Source: Astragalus membranaceus
Taxonomy: Eukaryota; Streptophyta; Magnoliopsida; Fabales; Fabaceae
DNA: 64,000 nucleotides
NCBI GenBank assembly: GCA_039519185.1
Contig: CM076849.1
Span: 69,930,784-69,994,783 of the forward strand
Direction: 5' to 3'
Shown: positions 1 through 10,312 of the stretch, in pieces
Layout: the number at the start of each line of letters is the position of its first letter
Numbering within the stretch: the first letter of the stretch is position 1
Program-made: the position numbers and the translations under genes
The notes under the pieces: generated by a model
Database searches by the model: none
Told to the model about the DNA's origin: nothing
What the model saw: only the letters and a program-made list of their open reading frames with translations

Positions 1-1194
1 CAAAAGTATCAGTACTTCAGTATTAGTGTTATTAGTATATCATAAAAAATAGTAGACTTGACAAAGTACTTCAAATGCATTGCATACTTCAGAGATGGCT
101 GCTCAACTTATTCACAACCACTAAGTGAACTTGTGAATAGAATAAATAGTGGAATGAACTCACAACAATTATACTGAAGTAGCAAACTTAAAGCTACACA
201 GTGAACAATTTATGTACGAATAGAGAAGTCAAATGTGCATGCACAATCATCAATTCAGTAAGCCAAAAGTTGGAATTGGTTCCATCAAATTATACATATG
301 AGATGCAGGTAAAACTATTCTTCTCTGATGATGCTTACCAATAGTGCCTGGAAGCATGGGAAAAAAATAGATTTGTGCTTTAAAGCTGGGAGGTGTTGCA
401 CAAGCCAAGGATAACATGCCTGCAAAGAGAATGCACTGTTATTAAGAATTTGATTCCCATGTTGCATAGTGCACACTATTACTAGGTAACCTTATGTCTG
501 AAAAATTGAGTGACTGATTCATAGCATAAAGGGAATTTATAGACCATAAAATAAAACACAGTTACAAGGGGGTGAATTAATTACCTATCAAACGGTATCG
601 AAACTTACCAAACGACCACTCTTTGGAAAGCTTGGAGTGTTTAGTTCATTAAAATAATTTTTATTTTGATAGAAAATAAGCCAACTAGTGCAGTTTTACA
701 AAACTTTAGCCATATGTTCAGAAATAGGACAGTTTCAGTGATTCAGTTTGCAACACATTTTCTACTATCGAAACTCAGTCAAATTACACGAAATTTATGA
801 CAAAACTGGAGCAAAACAAGTCTAGTTTCCATAAAAACAAGAATCATTAAAAATGGAGTTCTACAAGAACTTTTATATGCAAAACACTGAACCTCTGTCA
901 TACAATTTTTCTGCAGAATGTTTTGTTTTACAACTAAATTGTGTTCAACCCGTTTTCCAATCATGCACGAACACAATAACAACCAGAGAAATAACACACT
1001 TTCAATATCAATTTTCAGCACACACCCATCAAAGACTAGTTTTTCGACTTCACATTTTAAACTCTTAGAGCCACATGTAAGCCAATGTCACAATCCATAA
1101 CTTCAAACCATTAGTGAACAATCGAAGGCACAAAATAAGCGCAAAGAATTCACTTGATGAGCAACCTAAACTTGCTGCTTAACTAGAAGTTTAC
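1..1194. other. AT-rich non-coding DNA, left edge
   Basis: I see no recognisable gene here. There is one exon-like stretch on the minus strand (about 421 to 322) with AG before it and GTAAGC after it, but I do not recognise its translation. The part from about 640 to 1080 has a few short phrases resembling the chromovirus LTR found later in the window, too weak to call. If the CACTA interpretation of the right side is correct, this stretch would be internal or flanking CACTA DNA. Confidence 0.4.
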
Positions 1195-2095
1195 CTGGCT
1201 TCATACCAATGAACAGTAGCATCGAGGATTGTCAATGCCCTTTTGATCAATTGATGAGCCAATTTAAAACCAAGCTCCACCTAAAATCATAAAGAAGCCT
1301 TGATGAACTAGAGTCGGAGACAATGGTAGCTGAATAGAATGATCTGCTTAAAACAAGTAAATGAACTAAAGGATGCACTAGATAGCTTTCAAAGTGTACA
1401 ACTCCCTAACAGGTGGTTAGCTAGTATTTGCACCACCCCCTCCAACAGGTGCACCTAGTGGTGATTATCATGATGATGAAACATAATTAATCGCAACTCC
1501 CAAAGTAAATAGAATTGCATCATTTCAACAAGAATAGGAGAAAACCAAACCTCTTAAATTAACAACAGAGAAGGTAAGCCGAAAGGAAAATGGATAAAAA
1601 TTAAATGCTAATAATACCTCTTCTTCGCCTAATAAATTGCACATGATAGCTGCTGGAGTTTTCATTGAGGGATCACCAAGAGGAAGACCTACAACAGCCC
1701 GCAAGTGTTGCTCATATTGCGAGGTGTAACAAGACTCAATTGTGTGATGCCCGCTATTGTGAGGTCTAGGTGCGACTTCATTTAATAAAATCTGTCCAGA
1801 AACAGAAGCACAATCACTCATGGGATTAGCAAATAAAATGATGCATTTGCAGCAGCAGAAACCTTAATAGTAAAAAAGAAACCAATGTTTTAGAAGAATA
1901 AAACATTGAGGCAAGTCCAAAGTTGATAAAGAAATAAGTTCACAACCTGTTCATCTTCAGTCAAGAACAATTCAACTGCGAACACACCAGCACCTTCAAG
2001 TGAGTTCACAGCATTGAAAGCAACTTCAGTGGCACGCTCCCTAATCTTCCATTTAACGTTAGCCGGAGCCTTCACTATGTGACATATGTTTTCCC
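1195..2095 (-). pseudogene. PUR6: Partial AIR carboxylase (PurK/PUR6-like) gene, three exons
   Basis: On the minus strand three exons read in order: about 2095-1947, 1791-1618 and 1280-1195. They are joined by introns with GT donors and AG acceptors and without stop codons. The translation matches the ATP-grasp part of plant phosphoribosylaminoimidazole carboxylase, the plastid purine-biosynthesis enzyme: ENICHIVKAPANV, then SLEGAGVFAVELFLTED, then LLNEVAPRPHNSGHHTIE and GLPLGDPSMKTPAAIM, then LAHQLI and ATVHWYE. The middle exon is exactly 58 codons. The N-terminal part of the ATP-grasp region and the C-terminal AIR carboxylase domain are not found near it, so this is a genomic (intron-bearing) fragment and not a retrocopy. 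Its place upstream of a CACTA terminus, beside an unrelated kinase fragment, suggests capture by a transposon. A real gene continuing left of the window is less likely, because the next expected exon (EMRKQRKMGHI region) is absent from the 1.2 kb available. Confidence 0.75.
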
Positions 2096-2879
2096 TTGTA
2101 CATATCTGCTTTTTGTAGTGAATGGTGTTGAAATTGACGGCTGCGGGTATGAAGTTAAACAAGCTTCTCAGAAAATCAAAATGCAGCACAAACTTGAGAA
2201 TGATAGAGAAGCTTATGATACAGGCACAACTTCTGCAAGTGGTGATTCTCTCATTACCCACAATACCACTGCTGAAGGTATTGATGAACCTGGAAAAAGT
2301 GCTAGCTTCAGAGTTAAGGGGGAAACCATTTTAGAAAGCAATCACCAGTGGTATACAATGTTAAAGTTGAATGGAAAATAATTGGATGCAATATTGAAGA
2401 CAATTTTTGAGAAAATAATTGGATGCAACAAGTTTTACTTACAGATAGGTGAATTCCTTTTGATTCACAGAATGCATGCAACTTTGGTAAGAATGAAGAA
2501 CTTATTCTTGTAGTGTAAGAATGAAGCAAAGCACTTAACTTATACCAACAACAAATACATTTGTCCCCAGACAAAAGCATCACAAATCATAAAACCAAAT
2601 CAAATCCTTAACATTTGCAAAAACTAAGAAAACATAAAAAAAAACACCAAATTTGAACAATTAGAAAAGACAAAAGGCACAATACCAAATAGCCTAAATT
2701 ATAAACACAAGGTAAGCAAAAGGGATCACAAGAGTTCAAGTAAAAATTCTTCACAGGTCTTATTTAAAATATGAAAATCTATTGATAAAAAAATATGAAA
2801 ATAGTTTTTCCTATAGCTAACTTTTGATCAATATTCAGTAGGCAAAAGTGGTAATGACAAGAGTTGCTCTCTTTCTAAC

Positions 2880-3261
2880 CATACAAACGAGAAGCTAGAC
2901 TGCCGTTGATCATGTAACTGTAAAGGAGCATATGATGTCCTCTTTCTGCAACATATCCCACCAAACCCACAAGATTTTTGTGATGTAATCTTCCAAGTAA
3001 TATGACCTGCTAACCAGAAAGCAAAGTATGAGAGAGTATAAATCACATTATTTCCTAATTCATTACTGCAGAATATCCTATTTGAACACTAAAGGTGTTT
3101 GTGCATTTACTACATAAGCATACTTCAAAGAAATTTATATTGACATGCAGATGCAGACACATTGATAGAAACTTAAGGCAGCATACCATAGTTATTACCT
3201 ATTACCTCAGTTAAAAATTTCTGCTCTCCGTGTCCCTGTCCCAGCTTTGCAGGTCCTGATG
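2880..3261 (-). pseudogene. Receptor-like Ser/Thr kinase fragment, two exons
   Basis: Two minus-strand exons (3261-3206 and 3006-2880) join in frame across a GT-AG intron. They read GEQKFLTE, then VILLGRLHHKNLVGLVGY, then a stretch ending MINGSLASRLYG. This is the N-lobe of a plant receptor-like kinase (the conserved E-V-LLGRLHH-NLV-L-GYC region of subdomains III to V), close to calcium/calmodulin-regulated receptor-like kinases. The usual cysteine after GY is V here. The ATP-binding lysine exon and the catalytic loop (HRDLK, DFG) are missing, so no active kinase can be made. The fragment lies in the same orientation as the AIR carboxylase exons but belongs to an unrelated gene, which supports separate captures into one mobile element. 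Confidence 0.65.
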
Positions 3262-3293
3262 CTACCAAAATTTGAAACCCAGATGATCAAAAA

Positions 3294-3404
3294 TCAAAAA
3301 CAAAAAATAAAAAGAAAATCTTCTAATAACTAAGGGCTTCCCAAAATAAATTCCAATATCTGTAAAAAAATAGAGCAGCACAACAACCATCAAAGTATGT
3401 GAAA
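3294..3404. repeat. Direct repeat copy 1 (about 111 bp)
   Basis: This stretch is repeated almost exactly at 4171-4282. The shared core includes aagggcttcccaaaataaat and agagcagcacaacaaccatc. The two copies differ by about two bases. The first copy lies about 50 bp before a CACTA-like terminus at 3455. Confidence 0.85.
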
Positions 3405-3648
3405 CTCTTGGTCTTTTAAGATTGCTGGCCGGAAACAGCAGTTATTCTTGTAGTGCACCATAGCTAGCTAGCCTTCCTCTCCATTTTACATTTATTTTCA
3501 ACTCTCTCATAATCAAAATATCTATCAATTGCTGCAAAGAAAAAAGCACATATATAAGACAAGTACCCACCTATATTCATTGACGAATGGTATTGGTGGG
3601 ACTAATTGTTGAAAGCCAGGGCGCATGTGTATGAGCCATTCACCATAT

Positions 3649-3651
<3 letters not shown>

Positions 3652-3734
<83 letters not shown>
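3652..3734. repeat. (TA)n microsatellite
   Basis: About 40 uninterrupted TA dinucleotides. The minus-strand reading frame through it is a run of alternating Tyr and Ile and is not a gene. Confidence 0.97.
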
Positions 3735-3738
<4 letters not shown>

Positions 3739-4170
3739 TATTTCCTACACTGAATTGATATTATATCTTCATATTTTTTCCAGATGATGAAACCAAAGAG
3801 ATTTAGCACTTGATATGGCTTGGAAATTGGTGATTATTCATGGCTTGAAGACTGCAATAATATCATTGTGAAATATACAACAAGTTCGTAGGCAGCATGT
3901 ATGTCATGTTATTAAATTTTTAGCTTTGCAAACACTAATTTAAACAGTACTATTAATTGAATCACTTTTTTATTAAGTCTGTGATATCCTTATCCCTGTC
4001 TGTGATTCAGTAAATATATTGTTCGACTCATTTTATAGTGATATCCTTATCCCTGTCTGCTACAAGTTTGACAAATATGTAATTAAATTAAACTTCATCA
4101 ACAAATTTATGAGCTACTTGACAATTATGTCACATACATAATTTACATGCAGTTCTCTATTTTTCAAAAT

Positions 4171-4282
4171 TCAAAAACAAAAAATAAAAAGAGAATCTTC
4201 TAATAACTAAGGGCTTCCCAAAATAAATTCCAATATCTGTAAAAAAAATAGAGCAGCACAACAACCATCAAAGTATGTGAAA
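4171..4282. repeat. Direct repeat copy 2 (about 112 bp)
   Basis: This is the second copy of the repeat at 3294-3404. The interval between the two copies holds the internal CACTA-like terminus at 3455 and the TA microsatellite. This is consistent with a local duplication inside the transposon. Confidence 0.85.
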
Positions 4283-4854
4283 TAACAATGAGAAATAACA
4301 ATTGAAAAACCCTAAAATAAGGTCAAGTTATTATACGCATAAAACAGAGAACCCTATATTCCAGAATTCACAAAAACAACTATTCAAACCTAAATCAAAC
4401 CCTAACATCTAATGATTCCAACCAAAAATGAGAGGGTTAGGGTTTCATTTCAAAAATGGAGGGGGTTAGGGTTGAATGCTGCAAAATTGGGGATTAGGGT
4501 TTCGGATCAACAAAAACATGGAGGTATTTCTGTAAAACAGAAGTAGTGAAGAAGAAAATACACTCACCTTTTAAGAAGAGGAAGAGAGGAAAGCGACTGA
4601 GAGATGAGACTCACTGGTCACTGGTGGTGGTGGTGGTGCTTCAAGCAAGGAAGGAAGTGAGGTGGACGCGACTGTCGAGGGATGGCGGAGTTGATGGGCG
4701 GTGGTTGAGAGAGAGAGCGAGGCCGCTGATTAGAGAGAAGGAGAGTCGCGCGAGAGATGAGATCAAGAAAACCGGAGGTCTATGAAGATGAGATTTGAGT
4801 TCGAGAGGCTATGAGAAGGGAGATGAAATCGATAGGCTGAGAAAGGAGAGGAGG

Positions 4855-5000
4855 AGAGGCGCTGAGAGAGGGAGAAGATGAGAGAGCATCAAGGGTGAGA
4901 GGCGCTGAGAGAGGGAGAAGATGAGAGAGCATCGAGGGATGAGAGGCGCTGAGAAAGAGGGTGAGAGGCGCTGAGAGAGGAGAGTGAGAGAACATCGAGG
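4855..5000. repeat. GA-rich tandem repeats with GAGGCGCTGAGA unit
   Basis: The unit GAGGCGCTGAGA recurs four to five times, in blocks of roughly 25 to 55 bp that also contain GATGAGAGAGCATCGAGGG. Open frames through it on the minus strand are low-complexity Ser/Leu/Pro and are not genes. Just to the left (4300-4520) the DNA has several telo-box-like AAACCCTAA and TTAGGGTTT motifs and no gene. Confidence 0.75.
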
Positions 5001-5019
5001 GTTTTGGTTATTTTTAATT

Positions 5020-5240
5020 GGTGTCTTACAGTTTCCGACGGGTATTTAGTGTCTTTCCGACGGAAGTGTTCGTCGGAAATTTGCGACGAAACACGTTTTC
5101 GTCGGAAACGTAAGCGGGAATTTAAGCGCCTTTTTTCCTGAACATTTGCGACGACTTTTTCGTCGGAAATCCGTCGGAAATTGCGACGAATAAAAGTTCG
5201 TCGGAAAAAATGGCAGGAAACAACAGTTATTCTTGTAGTG
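5020..5240 (+). mobile_element. CACTA (En/Spm) transposon right terminus
   Basis: The stretch ends in TTCTTGTAGTG at 5230-5240, the reverse complement of the CACTACAAGAA terminus typical of plant CACTA elements. It is preceded by about ten copies, in both orientations, of a CCGACGAAA/TTCGTCGGAAA motif, the subterminal repeat array to which CACTA transposases bind. No CACTACAAGAA left end was found in the window, so the element either starts left of base 1 or has lost that end. No transposase frame is visible, so any such element here would be non-autonomous. Degenerate copies of the same terminus end at 3455 and perhaps 2515. Confidence 0.8.
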
Positions 5241-5754
5241 AGGGTGCTCACGATTCAGAGTTGATTCTCGCTACTCCTACAAGAAATCTCAACGTAACTA
5301 TCATAGTAAGGCGAGATTACCATTTAACTTGCTTCAACTCCATAACTCACTCGATACTTCTTTTTTATTATGTGTTTGACGATTTGGGTAGATCCTCATC
5401 TTTTGAAGGAAGCAAATTTCCACACCAACATCATAATTCAACTTATATTGAAAAAAATTATTAGAATGGTTTAATTTGTCATTAGTTGTTATCTTTAATA
5501 ATAACATCTCAATAATGCATGTATTTCGTTCCATAAAAGTGAAAACAAGTCCTAAGTCCAAGTGTTTTTACCTGATTATTGGTAGCTAGTTTTTGATTTT
5601 AGCAGCACCTAAAATTGCGTCAAACAAGTTTGTCTTCCGAACAGGAAACAAATACTTTCCCTTCAATAATTAAGGGCAACTTGCATTTGCAGGCATCATA
5701 CATAAGCCAGATCACCTTGAAGACTGTTGATCAGCGATCAAGGATTAACGTTTA
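5241..5754. other. Unannotated AT-rich flank
   Basis: This lies between the CACTA terminus and the TR-GAG element. I see no gene or repeat in it. It probably represents the older host sequence into which the elements to the right were inserted. Confidence 0.5.
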
Positions 5755-5759
5755 CATTT

Positions 5760-6107
5760 TGTTATGGATTGGCCCAATCCACAATAATGATGCCCAACAC
5801 CAAATACAGATCCATCAACCGATGGTTGAGATCGCAACGCAAGATCGGACGGTCCTGATTCATCAGGTCAAACACCATCAAACTCTATAAATAAGCATTG
5901 AATGCTTCATTAAAGGTACACACTCTTTCCTACTCTTCATCTCTAATTAGCTCTCTGGCTGACTTGAGCGTCGGAGTGTCCCCGCAGGTACCACCTGCCC
6001 CGGATCGGAAGCGGAGCTCGGTTGATCAAGACCAACCCCTACCAACTATCTCGGATCGGACCTTGTGTCTAAGATCGGGTACAAGTCCAGAGATACGGTA
6101 CAGAACA
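5760..6107 (+). repeat. 5' LTR of TR-GAG element
   Basis: A TG...CA-bounded 348-bp LTR. A TATA box (TATAAATA) at 5886-5893 marks the likely U3/R boundary. The primer-binding site begins just after the LTR. Confidence 0.93.
5886..5893 (+). promoter_or_regulatory. TATA box of TR-GAG LTR
   Basis: TATAAATA lies 126 bases into the LTR and is conserved in the 3' LTR (about 8453-8460). It would drive the genomic RNA. Confidence 0.6.
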
Positions 6108-6108
6108 T

Positions 6109-6126
6109 TGGCGACCACAGTGGGAG
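6109..6126 (+). other. Primer-binding site
   Basis: TGGCGACCACAGTGGGA directly follows the 5' LTR. It begins with TGG, complementary to a tRNA CCA end, as expected for minus-strand priming. Element C has nearly the same site at 24678. I do not name the tRNA with certainty. Confidence 0.7.
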
Positions 6127-6167
6127 GATCTTGTACTCTAGTTCCTCTCCCATCTCCTTGATTGACG

Positions 6168-7391
6168 ATGGCTCCGACCTTACGACATAGGACTGTCCTG
6201 ACTGTCGGTGAAGGGCCGGTCCTGCAGCAGGTGACTTCGGAAGAAGTGGCGGTCATCTTACCCCTTAGCCCGGTGCATGCTCGAAGCTCGGCTACGGCTA
6301 TGGTGCATGGGAGCCCATCCCGGAACCGGCTTCCACCTCCCCCTCCGACCGTCCAGGTACCGGTCGATGCTGTTCAACAGCTCATCCTTTTCCTAAATCG
6401 ACGAGCCGAGGTCGACCAGCAGGAAAGACAACACTACACCCAGTTAGAAGCTCAGGTTGCTGAGACCCGAGCTCGTAACATCCCGGATCGGAGTTCCTCT
6501 CTGCGCAACTCTTCAAGTGGAACGACTCATGGCCGCGGCCGCCGCCGATCACCGGCTTGGGGGAGATACCATCACCGCACTCCACCTTGTTATGGAGGAG
6601 CGCGGGGATCGGAGATTCCCCCAAGTCGGACCCCGGATGATTCCTATGGTCCTGAGGGTTCCCCTCGGCCTAGCTCGTTTCTGTTTTCCTCTTCTCCGAG
6701 GCGACGTTCCAGAAGTCGGAAAAGGTCTCCGAGGCAGGAACGTCGACGCCCTAGCTCACGGGGGTCCCCCGACAAGTATGGCTACCGACGATCTCCACCC
6801 CTTGAGAGGTCGGCAAAGCGTAAAGGACCCTTTACAACTAAAATCGACTACTTTTCGGTGCCCAAGCACTTAGAGAAGCCCCCTGAAGGTCTGAAAATGC
6901 ATGACGGGACTGGCGATCCAGATCGCCATCTCGACTACTTTGACACGGTTATGCAATACCGCAACGTTCCAGAAGAGATAAAGTGCCGAACTTTTCCCCT
7001 CACTCTAGAGAAGGCGGCTCTAGACTGGTTCAGGGCTCTTAAGCCAAATACAATATCCTCTTGGGATCAGTTGGCCAAGCTTTTTTCTGCACACTTCGCC
7101 CACTCGAAGATGAAGCCTAAATCTCGGAAGGTATTGCAGGCAATTCGGCAAGGAGAAAATGAGTCCCTCCGGGACTATATAGAGAGATTCAACAGAGAAG
7201 CTGCTCAAGTTCGGAACCTCAACGACTCCTTCCGTCTTTTCTTCATGGAGGCTGGCCTTCGTGAAGGAAGTCTATTTCAGATAGACGTCGGGGTCAACCA
7301 AGTTGAGTCGCTTGCCGAGTTCCTCCAGCGATCTCAGAAGTATATCGATCATGAAGAAAGGATTAACGCAGGAAGGCCACGTTTCTCCTAG
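6168..7391 (+). CDS. gag: Gag protein (Tat-like, 407 aa)
   Basis: The first ATG is at 6168 (GATGGCTCC); an upstream TTG at 6162 is not needed. Residues 1-220 are Pro/Arg/Ser-rich and basic. The conserved retrotransposon gag domain follows (about residues 240-390): FSVPKHLEKPPEGLKMHDGT, then DYFDTVMQYRN, PLTLEKAALDWFRALKP, SLRDYIERFNREAAQV. The zinc-knuckle and protease regions that follow in autonomous relatives are missing. The frame is open throughout, unlike the decayed gag genes of elements A and C. It is the only gene of this element, so the particle protein is kept while all enzymes must come from elsewhere. Confidence 0.88.
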   Translation: MAPTLRHRTVLTVGEGPVLQQVTSEEVAVILPLSPVHARSSATAMVHGSPSRNRLPPPPPTVQVPVDAVQQLILFLNRRAEVDQQERQHYTQLEAQVAETRARNIPDRSSSLRNSSSGTTHGRGRRRSPAWGRYHHRTPPCYGGARGSEIPPSRTPDDSYGPEGSPRPSSFLFSSSPRRRSRSRKRSPRQERRRPSSRGSPDKYGYRRSPPLERSAKRKGPFTTKIDYFSVPKHLEKPPEGLKMHDGTGDPDRHLDYFDTVMQYRNVPEEIKCRTFPLTLEKAALDWFRALKPNTISSWDQLAKLFSAHFAHSKMKPKSRKVLQAIRQGENESLRDYIERFNREAAQVRNLNDSFRLFFMEAGLREGSLFQIDVGVNQVESLAEFLQRSQKYIDHEERINAGRPRFS

Positions 7392-8326
7392 GTCTCGGAA
7401 TGAGCCTACGGGCGTGATGTAATCCGACTTTGTAAATGTTTAACCATCTAATATATATGGGTCGGCTACAATTTTCCTCACATTTATTGCTTAGTAAAAG
7501 TAAGTTCCGAGGTTGGATGAAAGGATTTGGGATCGGTCGAGCGATCGCCTTAAAGTTTCACGCTAAGACCGGAACTCCACCTAGGATCGGAACTCCGGAT
7601 GGTTCCTACTGATCCGAGGGTTCCCCTCGGCCCGGCTCATCTCTGGCTTCCTCTTCTCCGAGGCGACGTTCCAGAAAGCGGGAAAATTCCCCGAGGCAGG
7701 AACGTCGGCGCTTTTGCCCACAGAGATCCTCCGACTTTAAATTGACACCTCGAGTCCCTCAGGTGGTCACATTTTAAGTGATCGAGTTTGCCATTACCCT
7801 GAAGGGCGAGTTCGATCTGGGCCGAGTCCCGGTAAACTGCCCTGAAGGCGACTTTAAATTGACACCTCGAGTCCCTCAGGTGGTCACGTTTTAAATGGCC
7901 GAGTTTGCCATTACCCTGAAGGGCGAGTTCGATCTGGGTCGAGTCCCGGTAAACTGCCCTGAAGGCGACTTTAAATTGACACCTCGAGTCCCTCAGTTGG
8001 TCACATTTTTAACATTACCGAGGCTGGTGGCGAACACCCTCGCTGGTATAAGCCCGGCCTCGAAGATCTTTTGACAAGACCCGTATCTCGGGCACTCTGA
8101 AGCTGGGGGCAGACACCCTCGTTGGTATAAGCCCGGCACTCAAAGATCTTTGACAAGACCCGTATCTCGGGCACTCCGAGGCTGGGGGCAGCCCTATTTG
8201 TAGCTATAAGCCCGGCCTTGTAGAAGGTCGCCACGAAGGTCCGACCTCAATTTCAAAAACTCTCACAAAGTCCATATAAGGCATCAAGTCTAACTCGCCC
8301 CAAGACGACCCGACTTGGGGGGCAAC
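7392..8326 (+). repeat. Non-coding 3' half with gag-derived duplication and two tandem arrays
   Basis: About 7588-7733 is a diverged copy of part of the gag gene (6632-6774). Next comes a 117-bp tandem unit starting at 7733, 7850 and 7967 with the core TTAAATTGACACCTCGAGTC. Then a 79-bp unit starts at 8020, 8099 and 8178 with the core CCCGTATCTCGGGCACTC. A purine tract (CTTGGGGGGCAAC) just before 8327 is the probable polypurine tract. No protein-coding frame spans the arrays. Confidence 0.85.
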
Positions 8327-8674
8327 TGTTATGGATTGGCCCAATCCACAATAATGAGGCCCAACACCAAATACAGATCCATCAACCGATGGTTGAGATC
8401 GCAACGCAAGATCGGACGGTCCTGATTCATCAGGTCAAACACCATCAAACTCTATAAATAAGCATTGAATGCTTCATTAAAGGTACACACTCTTTCCTAC
8501 TCTTCACCTCTAATTAGCTCTCTGGCTGACTTGAGCGTCGGAGTGTCCCCGCAGGTACCACCTGCCCCGGATCGGAAGCGGAGCTCGGTTGATCAAGACC
8601 AACCCCTACCAACTATCTCGGATCGGACCTTGTGTCTAAGATCGGGTACAAGTCCAGAGATACGGTACAGAACA
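8327..8674 (+). repeat. 3' LTR of TR-GAG element
   Basis: Second 348-bp LTR, nearly identical to 5760-6107, followed by the CATTT duplication. Confidence 0.93.
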
Positions 8675-8679
8675 CATTT

Positions 8680-9245
8680 GACACTAATTTGTTTATTGTG
8701 TTCATAATTACAGTTTAGTACTTTTGTCGTCCAAGTTGTTTTTGAATATGAGTAACCTGTCCTAAAGAACATGATTAAAGTTTTGTTTATACAATCATTT
8801 GCTCTAAATGGCACACACAATGTGGTACGCCTATTATTGTGTTCAGTATAATTTCTTTCTATCAAAGTAAATTAAGAAGTTTCGCTAAGGTTGAATTTTA
8901 AGATCTCAACCAAATGTCCAAATTTTTTTTTGACAATTAAACTTTTCTTTTGCATTGCAATTCCGAATGTAAGACAAGAATAAAAGAGAAAGGTAGAAAA
9001 GTGAAAATAGAACTGTATTGATAATGAGAATTAATTTATATTAAGAGATATAAGGAGACTTATATAACCTATGAGAACAACCGCCTTCTTAACTAACTTG
9101 TAACTAACATTATATGTCTAATATCTCCCCACAAGCTGGAATGTGTTTACTACACTTTCAGCTTAGAAAATTCAAAAAGAAATACCAAAAATACAACGAC
9201 CAAAAAGAATTTGAATCAGCAAAAATACATTGACTAAAAAAGAAT
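8680..9245. other. AT-rich flank without genes
   Basis: I see no gene or recognisable repeat. It continues the host-like sequence left of 5755, interrupted only by the TR-GAG insertion. Confidence 0.5.
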
Positions 9246-10312
9246 ATTTTTTTTTTTAATCAAACCGGCAGTCAGCCCGAATTTATTAATAAAATAAAGA
9301 GAGATATAAAAAGCACAAGGGGGGACTAGACCAAAACCCTTGGTAATAAGGACAATAATAAAATGCCCAACAAGGCCTCTAAAATAAACAACCATAGAAC
9401 TCTAATGGAAGAAATTCTAAGGCGAACAGAAAACCCGAAAGGAGGCAGGGCAACACCTGAGAGTCCCCACACAACCTCCACCCACCACGTCCTGAACTCA
9501 CACTCCAAACCACAACAGCCTGCATCACCTCGTTATCCTCACATTAAGCACATCACAAAGTATCGAGGTTAGAGGTGGAGGCTCGGAGACGATTGGGAGG
9601 GGGCAAAGAAGCAGAAGGCAAAGGGGGAGGAGCCCGGCGATCTGCAAACTGCAATCTGGCGTCCGACAAGGTACAAACTATCGAATCAGCACCCACCGAC
9701 AGCACACCCCCAGACATCCGGTGCCGTGACTCCAACCACCATCGCGAAGTCGTGCTACCGGCCAACACCGCGACAACACCTAGCTTGATCGAGGTAGCCG
9801 AGCCACCAACCACCACCGCGGCCTTGCGCCCCCGGCCAACACCGTGGCACAATCAAGCAAAACCGCGAGCGACAGGGAGAAGTGCCCACGACAAACGGAG
9901 AGGAGGCGTGACTGCGGTCCAAAGTCCGAAACGACAGCCACCATTGCGAACATCAGACAAACCACCGTGAACCACCGCGAAAACACCGCATCCGAAACAA
10001 CCCCTGCGCGAACAGAGCCACAAACCACCGCGAACAGAAGCAGTCCATAGTACCTCCAAAAGCGCGCAGATCCACCAACAGGGAGATCCGACCAGCAACG
10101 CCTCGGGGGAGAGGCCGTGGACGTCACAGAGGAGATCAGATCCGATGAAAGGGAGCCCCCAACGGCGGTTCCAACCCAAGCAGCGCCCAACCCATTTTTA
10201 TTAATTTACAGCCACCGGAACAACCGAAGTCGAACACGAAACGGCGACGGCGCAAGAACTTCTCCAGATCCAGATCGCGAAGAGATCCAAATCGCTTAAT
10301 ATGAACTATTGG
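9246..10312 (-). mobile_element. Probable non-LTR retroposon, minus strand
   Basis: Read on the minus strand it ends with a sequence typical of plant LINE tails (AATAAATTCGGGCTGACTGC) followed by a poly(A) run (T run at 9246-9257). The body is GC-rich, in contrast to its surroundings. Imperfect flanking direct repeats begin AATACAT at about 9226 and 10314. No RT or endonuclease motif was found; the overlapping open frames on both strands are GC-bias artefacts. It is probably a 5'-truncated or internally deleted LINE or a LINE-mobilised transcript. Confidence 0.55.

Larger units (their letters stand above)
5760..8674 (+). mobile_element. Complete TR-GAG type non-autonomous Ty3/gypsy element
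   Basis: Two 348-bp LTRs (5760-6107 and 8327-8674) start TGTTATGGATT and end CAGAACA, and differ at only two or three positions by eye. The element is flanked by a perfect 5-bp duplication CATTT (5755-5759 and 8675-8679). Inside are a primer-binding site, one gag gene, two tandem-repeat arrays and a purine-rich tract. No protease, reverse transcriptase, RNase H or integrase is present. This is the layout of terminal-repeat retrotransposons with a GAG domain, which are mobilised by enzymes of other elements. The near-identity of the LTRs points to recent insertion. LTR and gag resemble the Tat-like element C further right. Confidence 0.92.

Noticed and set aside
322..421. Exon-like minus-strand stretch with AG and GTAAGC borders
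   Set aside because: The translation does not match the expected next part of the AIR carboxylase or any family I know.
640..1080. Weak resemblance to part of the chromovirus LTR (phrases such as AGTCTAGTTTCC)
   Set aside because: Only short scattered matches; not enough to call an LTR remnant.
2079..2381. Plus-strand 100-codon ORF opposite the AIR carboxylase intron
   Set aside because: Composition looks partly protein-like, but no family is recognised, and it overlaps the exon on the other strand. A third captured fragment is possible but unsupported.
3525..3809. Minus-strand ORF with a long Tyr-Ile run
   Set aside because: It is the translation of the (TA)n microsatellite at 3652-3734, not a gene.
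9575..10190. Overlapping ORFs of 100-136 codons on both strands
   Set aside because: Arg/Pro/Ala-rich frames in all phases follow from GC richness of the retroposon; no domain motif.
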